The notes beneath the pieces were generated by a model, which saw only the letters and a program-made list of their open reading frames with translations, was not told the origin of the DNA and ran no database searches. Shown here one piece after another: positions 6,762 through 12,551 of a DNA stretch of 12,551 nt (positions are counted from its first letter, which is position 1; each line of letters starts with the position of its first letter). Position numbers and translations under genes: made by a program. The DNA is from Candidatus Poseidonia sp. (GTDB taxonomy: Archaea > Thermoplasmatota > Poseidoniia > Poseidoniales > Poseidoniaceae): positions 1-12,551 of the forward strand of contig JALRLQ010000045.1 in NCBI GenBank assembly GCA_023254365.1, in the 5' to 3' direction.

Positions 6762-6775
6762 ATATAAGTCCTCGT
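6762..6775 (-). promoter_or_regulatory. TATA/BRE promoter giving a leaderless transcript
   Basis: On the minus strand the sequence reads CGAGGAC then TTATAT. The TATA core (6762-6767) is centred ~26 bp before the A of the ATG at 6739. In archaea transcription starts about 25-26 bp after the TATA centre, so the mRNA would begin at or within a base or two of the start codon. That agrees with the absence of a ribosome binding site. Confidence 0.6.
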
Positions 6776-6795
6776 TTCAAATGCTCAATACTTCC

Positions 6796-6806
6796 CCGAA
6801 AAAGGG
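6796..6806 (-). terminator. T5 tract in a short stem after the 5-TM protein gene
   Basis: On the minus strand, CCC-TTTTTC-GGG lies 6 bp after the stop codon at 6812. The T5 run sits in the loop, the same arrangement as the T6 element at 358-363. A U-rich archaeal terminator is plausible here, just upstream of the next gene's promoter. Confidence 0.35.
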
Positions 6807-6811
6807 CACTT

Positions 6812-7579
6812 TCAGCCCTCTTCCGAGACAACATCGGACGCATCATCGCCTGAAGAATGCCTGTTCATGGAATCCAAAGCCGCGTCGATGGCATGGAGCC
6901 ACTCGGGCGCAACGGCGGCTTCACCTCCTGCATCTTCGAAGGCTTCCAGCCAGGTTGTTGCTTCGGTTGATTGGCCGAGAAACAGGTGGATGCGGTGAAG
7001 AGCAGCGTAGGCCATGGGATTGAGGTGTTCTTCATCGGCGTCCCATCCCCGCTCAAAACACGCCAGGGCACCGTGAGGTCCGTGAAGTTGGCCCCGCTGA
7101 AGAGCGACCATACCTGCTTGACTCCATGCCAGTGGAAGACGGCCGATGAGCAGCCCGCGGAAGACCAACCAAGTTTGTCCGCCACCGAGAAGCACCAAGA
7201 GAACAAACCCTGCCCAGTGTTCAAACACCGTCAAACTTGACCACGTCAAGACCATCAATCCGCCTGCGCCGATGCAAAAGAAGAAGCCTGACATCGGAGC
7301 GATAAACACGTCACGCCGTGTTCGTACCATGTGGTGCACGCCGACCAAAACACCTGCTGAGCCAAAACCAAGGGTGACGACCAGCAAGGAAGTCAACGGC
7401 ATCGGCCGGGGTGCTTGTTCGCCGATCGCCAACAAGGCGGCCAGGGACAGCAACAGCCAACCAAACCTTCCCGAAATTTCAGGAAACGGTTGATGGCGGC
7501 TCCCCAGCAGCAAGCTACCAGAAACGACAAACCATGCCACCAACACCAAGGTCTTGGCCATCGCCTCGTCCAGAAACAT
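6812..7579 (-). CDS. Five-helix membrane protein with a helical C-terminal domain, function unknown
   Basis: A 255-residue protein with no family I recognise. Hydrophobic helices lie at roughly 9-26, 38-53, 61-83, 92-113 and 120-141. The soluble C-terminal part (~150-240) is predicted all-helical. Its stretch HGALACFERGWDADEEH...AYAALHRIHLFLGQSTEATTWLEAF alternates helix pairs with A, L, G and F at TPR-like positions, so one or two degenerate TPR units are possible. The last ~15 residues are acidic and disordered. A basic loop (MVRTRRD, 84-90) suggests the third-to-fourth helix connection faces the cytoplasm. The ATG at 7579 has GGAGG about six bases upstream; a second in-frame ATG at 7561 is less well placed. 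It follows rlmH by 36 bp and is probably in the same transcript. A membrane-tethered protein-binding role is only a guess. Confidence 0.75.
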   Translation of the reverse strand: MFLDEAMAKTLVLVAWFVVSGSLLLGSRHQPFPEISGRFGWLLLSLAALLAIGEQAPRPMPLTSLLVVTLGFGSAGVLVGVHHMVRTRRDVFIAPMSGFFFCIGAGGLMVLTWSSLTVFEHWAGFVLLVLLGGGQTWLVFRGLLIGRLPLAWSQAGMVALQRGQLHGPHGALACFERGWDADEEHLNPMAYAALHRIHLFLGQSTEATTWLEAFEDAGGEAAVAPEWLHAIDAALDSMNRHSSGDDASDVVSEEG

Positions 7580-7615
7580 GAGCGCCCTCCATTCGTCTGT
7601 CTCGACGGGGTGCTT

Positions 7616-8050
7616 TCATGCTTTGTGATAGCCCGTTCCTCGCAAAATTTCCGTGGCACGATACACTTGTTCGGCCAACATCACCGCTGCAAGTTCGTGG
7701 GGAAAGGTCATCGACGAGAGCGAACATCGTTCCATGGCCTCAAGTTCGGGGTTCGCTGGCCAACCGGCTGCTGGCCCGATGGCGAGATGAACGGTTTCGG
7801 TGGACAATTGCCACTCCTCAACACGCCGAGCAAAGGTGAGCGAGTCCATCTGTTCACCGCCTTCGTCGAGCAACACCACCGTGCCTCCGAGGTCAAGCAA
7901 GCGGCGAACATAGGCATCCACGTGCTGCTTGGAAGGATGGTAGTCGAGTTTCACACCGCTGGCTTTGAGACGCTGGGCGTACATTTCGAGCAGGGCCTTC
8001 GCCGCTTTTTCCTTGGGCGTGCCGTGCGTGTGAATGACCAGTCGCCCCAT
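7616..8050 (-). CDS. rlmH: RlmH-type 23S rRNA (pseudouridine) N3-methyltransferase, SPOUT family
   Basis: A 144-residue SPOUT methyltransferase of the RlmH (COG1576) family. In bacteria it methylates N3 of the pseudouridine in helix 69 of 23S rRNA, using SAM on the assembled ribosome. Signatures in order: VVLLDEGGEQMDSLTFARRVEEW (58-80), the SAM loop LAIGPAAGW (89-97), LSSMTFPHELAAVMLAEQVYRA (111-132) and the C-terminal catalytic tail GTGYHK (138-143). The Tyr-His pair of the tail is conserved. The SAM loop differs from the usual IGGADG form, and the N-terminal region is a little shorter than E. coli RlmH (155 residues). The ATG at 8050 has GAGG seven bases upstream, with a TATA-like element beyond it. 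It heads a minus-strand unit with the 5-TM protein and is divergent from the Trp-rich protein gene. Confidence 0.9.
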   Translation of the reverse strand: MGRLVIHTHGTPKEKAAKALLEMYAQRLKASGVKLDYHPSKQHVDAYVRRLLDLGGTVVLLDEGGEQMDSLTFARRVEEWQLSTETVHLAIGPAAGWPANPELEAMERCSLSSMTFPHELAAVMLAEQVYRATEILRGTGYHKA

Positions 8051-8087
8051 GCTTCATCCTCGAGGCCGGTCCACTTCAATTCGTTGG

Positions 8088-8096
8088 AGAATAAAC
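8088..8096 (-). promoter_or_regulatory. TATA-like element for rlmH
   Basis: The minus strand reads GTTTATTCT, centred ~43 bp before the rlmH ATG. That would give a ~17-nt leader containing its GAGG site (8058-8061). It could be read in the other direction for the gene at 8129, but the predicted start would then fall inside that gene's GAGG site, so the rlmH assignment is preferred. Confidence 0.35.
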
Positions 8097-8128
8097 AAGT
8101 CCATGAACCACAACAGCGAGGCCTTACC

Positions 8129-8464
8129 ATGGGATGGTGGCCGTTTGGGAATCGCAAAGGCGCCGATTCCAACCCAAACGATCCGATTCTCAAAGACACC
8201 CGCACCTGGCTTGCTGAGTTGCGGGATGCATGTGAAATGAACTTCGACCAGCCCGAGGAAGCCCGTCGCCAAATTCGCCAAATGCAAGTGGAGTGGATGG
8301 ACGCTCAACAGCGCGGTGACATGGCGCCGTCCCTTCGTGAGGGGTTGGAGGCCCGTGCCTTTCGTCTATTGACCTGCAGCGACACGGAATGGTTGGCATG
8401 GTTGGACAATCTCGACTTCTGGAAAGCCGGTTGGCGACCCGATACTGACGAGAACGAGCCTTGA
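8129..8464 (+). CDS. Trp-rich 111-residue protein, function unknown
   Basis: A small soluble protein with eight Trp in 111 residues (3, 4, 27, 56, 88, 91, 98 and 102) and no membrane segment or signal peptide. The N-terminus MGWWPFGNRK is short and aromatic-basic and could touch a membrane. The middle (~20-75) is helical and charged (QPEEARRQIRQMQVEWMDAQQR). The end has the aromatic run TEWLAWLDNLDFWKAGWRP. I recognise no family. The ATG at 8129 has GAGG (8118-8121) seven bases upstream, which fixes the start. The frame is open further upstream, but only as antisense of rlmH. It begins a tight plus-strand unit: the glutathione-transferase-like gene starts 25 bp after its stop. Confidence 0.7.
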   Translation: MGWWPFGNRKGADSNPNDPILKDTRTWLAELRDACEMNFDQPEEARRQIRQMQVEWMDAQQRGDMAPSLREGLEARAFRLLTCSDTEWLAWLDNLDFWKAGWRPDTDENEP

Positions 8465-8489
8465 AGAAGGAGGCCTCGCAGGGAAAAAC

Positions 8490-9182
8490 ATGGCTCAAAC
8501 GCCAACCCTCCATATCCTCCATTCCTGCCCCTTCTGCTGGAAGGTACGAGGCATGATCGAGCACCTCGGTATGGAGGTGGAGTACGTCCCCGTCAACGGG
8601 ATGAAGATCAAGAAAGAGGTCGCCTTTGCCGGCGACTGGGGAAAAGTTCCCGTGTTCACCGACGAGCAAGGCGCGCACTTCGTTGATTCCACACCGGTGT
8701 TGAGGCATTTGGATGCGACCTACAACGGCGGAAAGATGGCGGCCATGGGCGACAAAGCGAGGCAGGACGAATGGTTGACATGGGTGGACACACACCTCTC
8801 GAAAGCCACGGTACCCATTCTCTACGGCAGCCTCGGCTCCTCGCTCAAGACCACCACGCGCATCTCAAAAATCGAGAAATTCGGTTTCTTTTCGAAGCGA
8901 CTGTATGCGTGGGCTGGCTTCCCAATCATGTGGGGCATCATCGCACGAAAACGGGTGAAGAACGACGGGCGAAAACCAAAGCAGCTCTGGCACGACCTCC
9001 TCACGGAATTCACACAAGCCCACAGCGGCCAACCCTTCTTCGGCGGTGAAGCCCCTGACCTCGTGGACATGGCGGCCTTCGGTTACATGCGTTCCATCTC
9101 ACCGTTTCCGCAATTTCACCAACTTGAATCTCACACGGACGGCATCGCATGGTATCGGCGAATGGAAGCGACGCTCAAGTGA
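8490..9182 (+). CDS. Glutathione S-transferase/glutaredoxin-fold protein, prostaglandin E synthase 2-like
   Basis: A 230-residue protein with a thioredoxin-fold N-terminal domain and a helical GST C-terminal domain. The redox motif is HSCPFCWKVR (11-20; Cys13, Cys16). The cis-Pro loop is GKVPVF (51-56), and DSTPVLRHL (66-74) is the thiol-ligand-binding turn of GSTs. The insert with FFSKRLYAWAGFPIMWGIIARKRVK (133-157) is a long hydrophobic/basic helix like that of membrane-associated prostaglandin E synthase 2 (PTGES2). PFFGGEAPDLVDMAAFGYMRSI (182-203) is the conserved GST C-terminal N-cap region. Archaea usually lack glutathione, so the real thiol partner is unknown. Start: an AGGGA site about five bases before the ATG. 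It is the middle gene of a unit spaced 25 and 9 bp from its neighbours. Confidence 0.85.
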   Translation: MAQTPTLHILHSCPFCWKVRGMIEHLGMEVEYVPVNGMKIKKEVAFAGDWGKVPVFTDEQGAHFVDSTPVLRHLDATYNGGKMAAMGDKARQDEWLTWVDTHLSKATVPILYGSLGSSLKTTTRISKIEKFGFFSKRLYAWAGFPIMWGIIARKRVKNDGRKPKQLWHDLLTEFTQAHSGQPFFGGEAPDLVDMAAFGYMRSISPFPQFHQLESHTDGIAWYRRMEATLK

Positions 9183-9191
9183 GGCGATTGG

Positions 9192-10034
9192 GTGAACATC
9201 AACCTCAACGGGATTGAATTCGTCCCCGTGACCGCTAGCAGGCCGGTCCTCGGCAGCACCAAAGGCGGCTGGATGTATGCCAATCAACGACCTGCCTACG
9301 AGGCAGTTCTTCCGGCATTTTTTGTCATGCCCCATCCGCTCACCACCGCCGAGGTGGCCAACGCCATGGGCTTGAAGTCGGAAGAGGACAACGGCGATGG
9401 TCCCATGGAGACGCTCACCTCGATGGATGTGGATGAACTCGCCACCACCATCATGGGTGGACACGTGTTCAAGCAGGCGGTGGATGCGCTGGAAGGTGCG
9501 TGGGAAGTTCGTCCACCAACGCAAGCGGAGTGGATGGCTGCCGTCCATCAAAACATCTTGAATCTTGAACCAGGAATGACGGAACGGCTGGCCGATGCAC
9601 CGGCTTCCAACCAACGTGGTGCGATGATGGATGGTCGCCCGCGCCCGAGCGAAATTTTGGGGCCTGCAGCCTCCCACATGGCGGCCATTGCCGTCCATCC
9701 AAAGAACATGGACGTCACCGCCATGACCAGTGTCCCTCACGACCGACCGCTTCCGAAGGTGGTGGCTCGTTTGGTGCTCACACCGGTTCGAGAAGGCCAG
9801 CCAAAACGGGTTCCCGAACAAACCGACCGCTGGGCCAACCTTCGCTCGGAAGTCGTGTGGACGACGCTGTTGGGCATCGTTCCTTCGTTCCTGATCCCCA
9901 TCTTGCGCGGTATGGGCGATTACGCCACGGAAGGTTGGGTGAATTTGCTCTTTGGCGGCCTCTGTGCCGGGTTCTTCACCGGTGCGCTTTGGCGGCCTCG
10001 GCGGCCCATTCTTCGTTACGAAGACGTATCTTGA
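9192..10034 (+). CDS. Degenerate FGE-sulfatase-fold protein with C-terminal membrane anchor
   Basis: A 280-residue protein whose first ~200 residues resemble the formylglycine-generating enzyme (SUMF1/EgtB) fold. The opening GIEFVPVTASRPVLGS (7-22) stands where FGE has its F-x-M-G-S motif. PAYEAVLPAFFVMPHPLTTAEVANAMG (34-60) parallels the family's V-x-L-P-x-F-x-I-x-x-x-P-V-T strand-helix. VRPPTQAEWMAAVH (106-119) matches the RLPTEAEWEYAAR signature, and PKVVARLVLTPVR (188-200) matches the closing strand. Two membrane helices follow (~222-240 and ~248-268), then a short basic tail. The only Cys is C258, inside the last helix, so the catalytic cysteine pair of true FGE is absent; a non-catalytic binding role is inferred. 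The GTG start at 9192 has GAGG seven bases upstream. It follows the GST-like gene by 9 bp, and its end overlaps the convergent malic enzyme gene by 19 bp. Confidence 0.75.
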   Translation: MNINLNGIEFVPVTASRPVLGSTKGGWMYANQRPAYEAVLPAFFVMPHPLTTAEVANAMGLKSEEDNGDGPMETLTSMDVDELATTIMGGHVFKQAVDALEGAWEVRPPTQAEWMAAVHQNILNLEPGMTERLADAPASNQRGAMMDGRPRPSEILGPAASHMAAIAVHPKNMDVTAMTSVPHDRPLPKVVARLVLTPVREGQPKRVPEQTDRWANLRSEVVWTTLLGIVPSFLIPILRGMGDYATEGWVNLLFGGLCAGFFTGALWRPRRPILRYEDVS

Positions 10035-12340
10035 CCACCGGTCAGTGTTTGCCAGTAGTTGTCCTTGCGCATGGCGTCTGCGGTGCAGATGGTGGCCATG
10101 TTGACAATATGGCGAACACCGTCTTGGCGAGCCACCAGTTGAACGGGATGGGACATGCCTTCCAAGATCGGGCCCGTCATTTCGGCATCCCCGAGTTCTT
10201 CCAGCAATTTGTAAGCGATGTTCGCCGAGGCGAGGTTGGGCAGGATGAGAACGTTGGCCGGTCCCACCAGTTCCATGAACGGATACTCTTCTTGCACGGC
10301 AGGGTTGAGGGCGGTGTCGCTCTGCATCGGCCCGTCGATCATCAACGTCGGATCGAGGGTTCTGGCCATTTGAACGGCATCTTCGATGCGCTCGCTTCGT
10401 TGAGCTCTCGTCGAGCCGAAATTGGAGAACGAGAGCATCGCCACGCGGGGGACGACGCCAAACCGACGAGCAACCTTCGCCGTTTGAACAGCGATCTCAG
10501 CCAGCGTTCGACTGTCGGGGTAGACGTTGACCGTTGCATCGGCCAAGAAAATCGTACGTCCCTTGACGTTCATCATGTAGCAGCCGATCACACAGTGAGC
10601 GTCGTCGGCCTTACCAACCAATTCCAAAGTTGGTCGAAGCACGTCCTCATAATTTCGACTCACGCCACCGACGAACCCGTCGGCGTCACCGGATTGGACC
10701 ATCTGTGCGGCAAAGTACGGACGACTCTTCAGCAACCGAGCGGCATCGGGCCACGTTGTTCCTTTGCGTTGGCGCCGTTTGAAGAAGTCGTTGGCGTACT
10801 CGGTTTTCCGGCGCTCATCGTACCGTGGGTCGTAAGCCTCGTATTCGAAATGAAGACCCAACTCCTCAACCATACGGTCAATGCGGTCAACGGGTCCGAG
10901 AAGAATGGGATGGCAAATGTTCTGCTCAACCAGTTGTGCGGCTGCCTGCAAGACGGGTTCTTTGTCGCCTTCAGGGAACACGATGCGCTTTCCGCTACCC
11001 TTGACTTGATTGATGACTTGCCGCATCACGGAGTAGGATTCGCCGAGACGCGCCTCCAATTCCTCCCGGTAACGCTCCAAATTGAACTCGTCCTCGGAAA
11101 CACGTGCAACCCCTTCTTCGATGGCGGCCTTTGCAACGGCAGCGGCTTCCCAAATCAGCACGCGGCGGTCAAAGGGTTTGGGAATGATGTAGTTGGGGCC
11201 GTACTGCATGACAACGCCGTCGTAGGCCGCTGAGATGTAGTCGGGAACCGGTTCTTTGGCCAAGGCTGCCAGCGCCCGAGTAGCGGCCATCTTCATGTTC
11301 TGTGTGATGTCTCTTGCTCGAACATCCAGAGCGCCTCGGAAAATGTATGGGAAACCCAATACGTTGTTGACCTGATTTGGATAATCTGAACGCCCGGTGG
11401 CGATGATGGCGTCGTTTCGGACCTTGAGAACCTCTTCGGGGAGGATTTCTGGCGTCGGATTGGCCAAGGCGAAAATGATGGGTTTCTCGGCCATGCTGGC
11501 CACCATCTCTTTGGTCACCAGGCCACCTTTTGAGAGCCCGAGCATCACGTCGGCGCCCTTCATGGCATCCGCCAAATCACCGGGCGGTTGGTCGTGGGCA
11601 AAACCCGCCTTGTACTCGTTGAGTTCACCCGCCTCGAGACGTGCTTTGGTGACGATGCCTTGACTGTCCACCAAACGGATGTTCTCCCGCGTCACGCCAA
11701 CGGCGACGTAGTGGTTGGCACAGGCGATAGCGGATGCGCCAGCACCGATAACCACGACCTTGAGGTCGGCCAGCGCTTTACCCTGCAATTCAGCAGCATT
11801 GAGGAGAGCAGCAGCGGAGATGATGGCCGTGCCGTGCTGGTCGTCATGCATCACCGGAATATCGGTGGCTTCTGCAATGCGGCGTTCAATTTCAAAGCAT
11901 TCGGGAGCCTTGATGTCTTCAAGGTTAATGCCGCCAAAGGTCTTGGAAATGTTGACCACGGTGTTGATGAATTCTTCAGGATCTTCAGTATCGACCTCGA
12001 TGTCAAACACATCAATGCCTGCGAAGGTCTTGAGCAGCAGCCCCTTTCCTTCCATCACAGGCTTGCTCGCTAACGCACCAATGTTGCCCAAACCGAGGAC
12101 CGCCGTACCGTTGGAAATGACGGCGACCAAGTTGCCTTTGGAGGTGTACCTGTAGGCGTCCTCCGGCTGCTTTTCAATCTCAAGGCACGGGTAGGCCACA
12201 CCTGGAGAGTACGCCAAGCTCAATTCATGGGCCGTGGAGTGTGGCTTGGTGGGAACGACCTTGATTTTCCCGCGAGGTTCGGCTTCGTGGTATTCCAGTG
12301 CTTCCTTGCGAAGCAACCGGTCCTTCTTCTTCATCGCCAT
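10016..12340 (-). CDS. maeB: NADP-dependent malic enzyme fused to phosphotransacetylase-like domain (MaeB type)
   Basis: Oxidative decarboxylation of L-malate to pyruvate and CO2 with reduction of NAD(P). At 774 residues it matches full-length MaeB hybrids (E. coli ~759). Malic enzyme half (~1-430): AYSPGVA (43-49), GNIGALASKPVMEGK (85-99), FDIEVDTEDPEEF (112-124), the metal-site region MHDDQHGTA (164-172), the Rossmann motif VVIGAGASAIA (196-206) and GRSDYPNQVNN (316-326). C-terminal half (~450-765), a phosphate acetyltransferase-like domain: GKRIVFPEGDKEPV (450-463), SFSNFGST (637-644) and LPNLASANIAYKLLEELG (700-717). In MaeB this half is usually catalytically silent and senses acetyl-CoA allosterically. 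No Shine-Dalgarno is seen at the ATG (12340) or at a second in-frame ATG (12334). Its last 19 bp overlap the end of the convergent FGE-fold gene. Confidence 0.95.
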   Translation of the reverse strand: MAMKKKDRLLRKEALEYHEAEPRGKIKVVPTKPHSTAHELSLAYSPGVAYPCLEIEKQPEDAYRYTSKGNLVAVISNGTAVLGLGNIGALASKPVMEGKGLLLKTFAGIDVFDIEVDTEDPEEFINTVVNISKTFGGINLEDIKAPECFEIERRIAEATDIPVMHDDQHGTAIISAAALLNAAELQGKALADLKVVVIGAGASAIACANHYVAVGVTRENIRLVDSQGIVTKARLEAGELNEYKAGFAHDQPPGDLADAMKGADVMLGLSKGGLVTKEMVASMAEKPIIFALANPTPEILPEEVLKVRNDAIIATGRSDYPNQVNNVLGFPYIFRGALDVRARDITQNMKMAATRALAALAKEPVPDYISAAYDGVVMQYGPNYIIPKPFDRRVLIWEAAAVAKAAIEEGVARVSEDEFNLERYREELEARLGESYSVMRQVINQVKGSGKRIVFPEGDKEPVLQAAAQLVEQNICHPILLGPVDRIDRMVEELGLHFEYEAYDPRYDERRKTEYANDFFKRRQRKGTTWPDAARLLKSRPYFAAQMVQSGDADGFVGGVSRNYEDVLRPTLELVGKADDAHCVIGCYMMNVKGRTIFLADATVNVYPDSRTLAEIAVQTAKVARRFGVVPRVAMLSFSNFGSTRAQRSERIEDAVQMARTLDPTLMIDGPMQSDTALNPAVQEEYPFMELVGPANVLILPNLASANIAYKLLEELGDAEMTGPILEGMSHPVQLVARQDGVRHIVNMATICTADAMRKDNYWQTLTGGQDTSS

Positions 12341-12475
12341 GGAAAGCCCGATTGAACCGGGTTGGACGTAGTGTTTGAGTGTTGTGCGAGGTTGTTGTCG
12401 TCGTGACGAACTTTTAGCCCATCATCACCGTGCGAGCACGTTTCCTTGGGGTCATTGGAGTTGGTCAAGGCACTG
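12341..12475. other. Intergenic region upstream of maeB
   Basis: No open reading frame of note lies in these 135 bp. On the minus strand the word CTAAAAG (near 12412-12418) is the only TATA-like string, ~75 bp before the malic enzyme start. A 4-bp stem (12347-12350 with 12358-12361) lies just before the start codon. Neither is strong, and the maeB promoter cannot be placed with confidence. Confidence 0.4.
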
Positions 12476-12551
12476 CTAGATTCGTTTGGCGAAAAAGTGG
12501 GTGTTCTCGGTGTCCTCTGTAGTGGCCACGAGGGCCCCGTCCTTTCGCTTG
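12476..12551 (-). CDS. C-terminal fragment of an unidentified gene
   Basis: Entering from the right edge on the minus strand, one frame is open for 24 codons and ends at TAG (12476-12478). The peptide, KRKDGALVATTEDTENTHFF followed by AKRI, reads like a natural charged C-terminus. Codon choice is similar to the neighbours. It lies 135 bp upstream of maeB on the same strand. Too little is visible to name a family, and the stretch could be chance. Confidence 0.4.
   Translation of the reverse strand, partial: KRKDGALVATTEDTENTHFFAKRI

Noticed and set aside
7415..8128. Upstream extension of the Trp-rich protein frame
   Set aside because: The extension is antisense to rlmH and the 5-TM gene, and a good GAGG site places the start at 8129.
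9857..11233. A 458-codon open frame on the plus strand, antisense to maeB and running out of the FGE-fold gene
   Set aside because: The opposite strand encodes a complete, motif-rich malic enzyme. The antisense product is low-complexity, rich in His, Arg and Val, with no recognisable motif, as expected from codon bias at this GC content.
12347..12361. CCCG-7 nt-CGGG stem just before the maeB start
   Set aside because: Only 4 bp with a 7-base loop; expected by chance at this GC content, and no matching regulatory sequence was seen.
1..12551. Searched by eye for CRISPR repeats, tRNA-like cloverleaves, IS ends and att-type direct repeats
   Set aside because: Intergenic gaps are all under about 140 bp and none held such a structure. 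No transposase, integrase or phage-like protein is present.

Overview
The window is a dense, all-coding stretch of about 12.5 kb with moderately high GC. It holds 14 protein genes plus one probable gene fragment at the right edge, and no gap longer than about 140 bp. I see no rRNA, tRNA, CRISPR array, insertion sequence, phage gene or attachment site. Several intergenic regions carry archaeal-style TATA boxes. The clearest is a TATA element about 26 bp before a start codon with no Shine-Dalgarno, the geometry of a leaderless archaeal transcript. Other genes have GAGG or GGAG ribosome binding sites. Together with the enzyme set (PduO-type cobalamin adenosyltransferase, DUF2203 protein, DHH phosphoesterase, MaeB-type malic enzyme, MMPL exporter), this suggests a euryarchaeon of the marine group II (Poseidoniales) kind. 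That placement is an inference from style and gene content, since no taxonomic marker gene is present.

Layout. On the left, minus strand, an NCS2 purine permease (cut by the edge) lies downstream of adenine phosphoribosyltransferase, a purine uptake and salvage pair. Divergent from these, on the plus strand, are a 12-TM MMPL/RND exporter and a 75-residue coiled-coil protein. A DHH-DHHA1 phosphoesterase (minus) meets the coiled-coil gene tail to tail and is divergent from a NUDIX hydrolase (plus). A minus-strand block follows: RlmH rRNA methyltransferase, a 5-TM membrane protein with a helical C-terminal domain, a 2-TM small membrane protein, a DUF2203 protein and PduO adenosyltransferase (listed in transcription order, right to left). 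From about 8.1 to 10.0 kb there is a tight plus-strand trio: a Trp-rich 111-residue unknown, a prostaglandin-E-synthase-2-like glutathione transferase/glutaredoxin-fold protein, and a membrane-anchored degenerate formylglycine-generating-enzyme (FGE) fold. The right end holds a full-length malic enzyme-phosphotransacetylase fusion (minus) and the last 24 codons of an unidentified upstream gene.

How it fits together. Most of the content is housekeeping: purine salvage, B12 cofactor adenosylation, C4-to-C3 carbon metabolism, nucleotide clean-up and rRNA modification. The part least explained by known biology is the 8129-10034 operon. All three convergent gene pairs are packed with 3, 0 and -19 bp between stop codons, so transcription must end inside the opposing gene. 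I do not see a clear novel defence or mobile system here.
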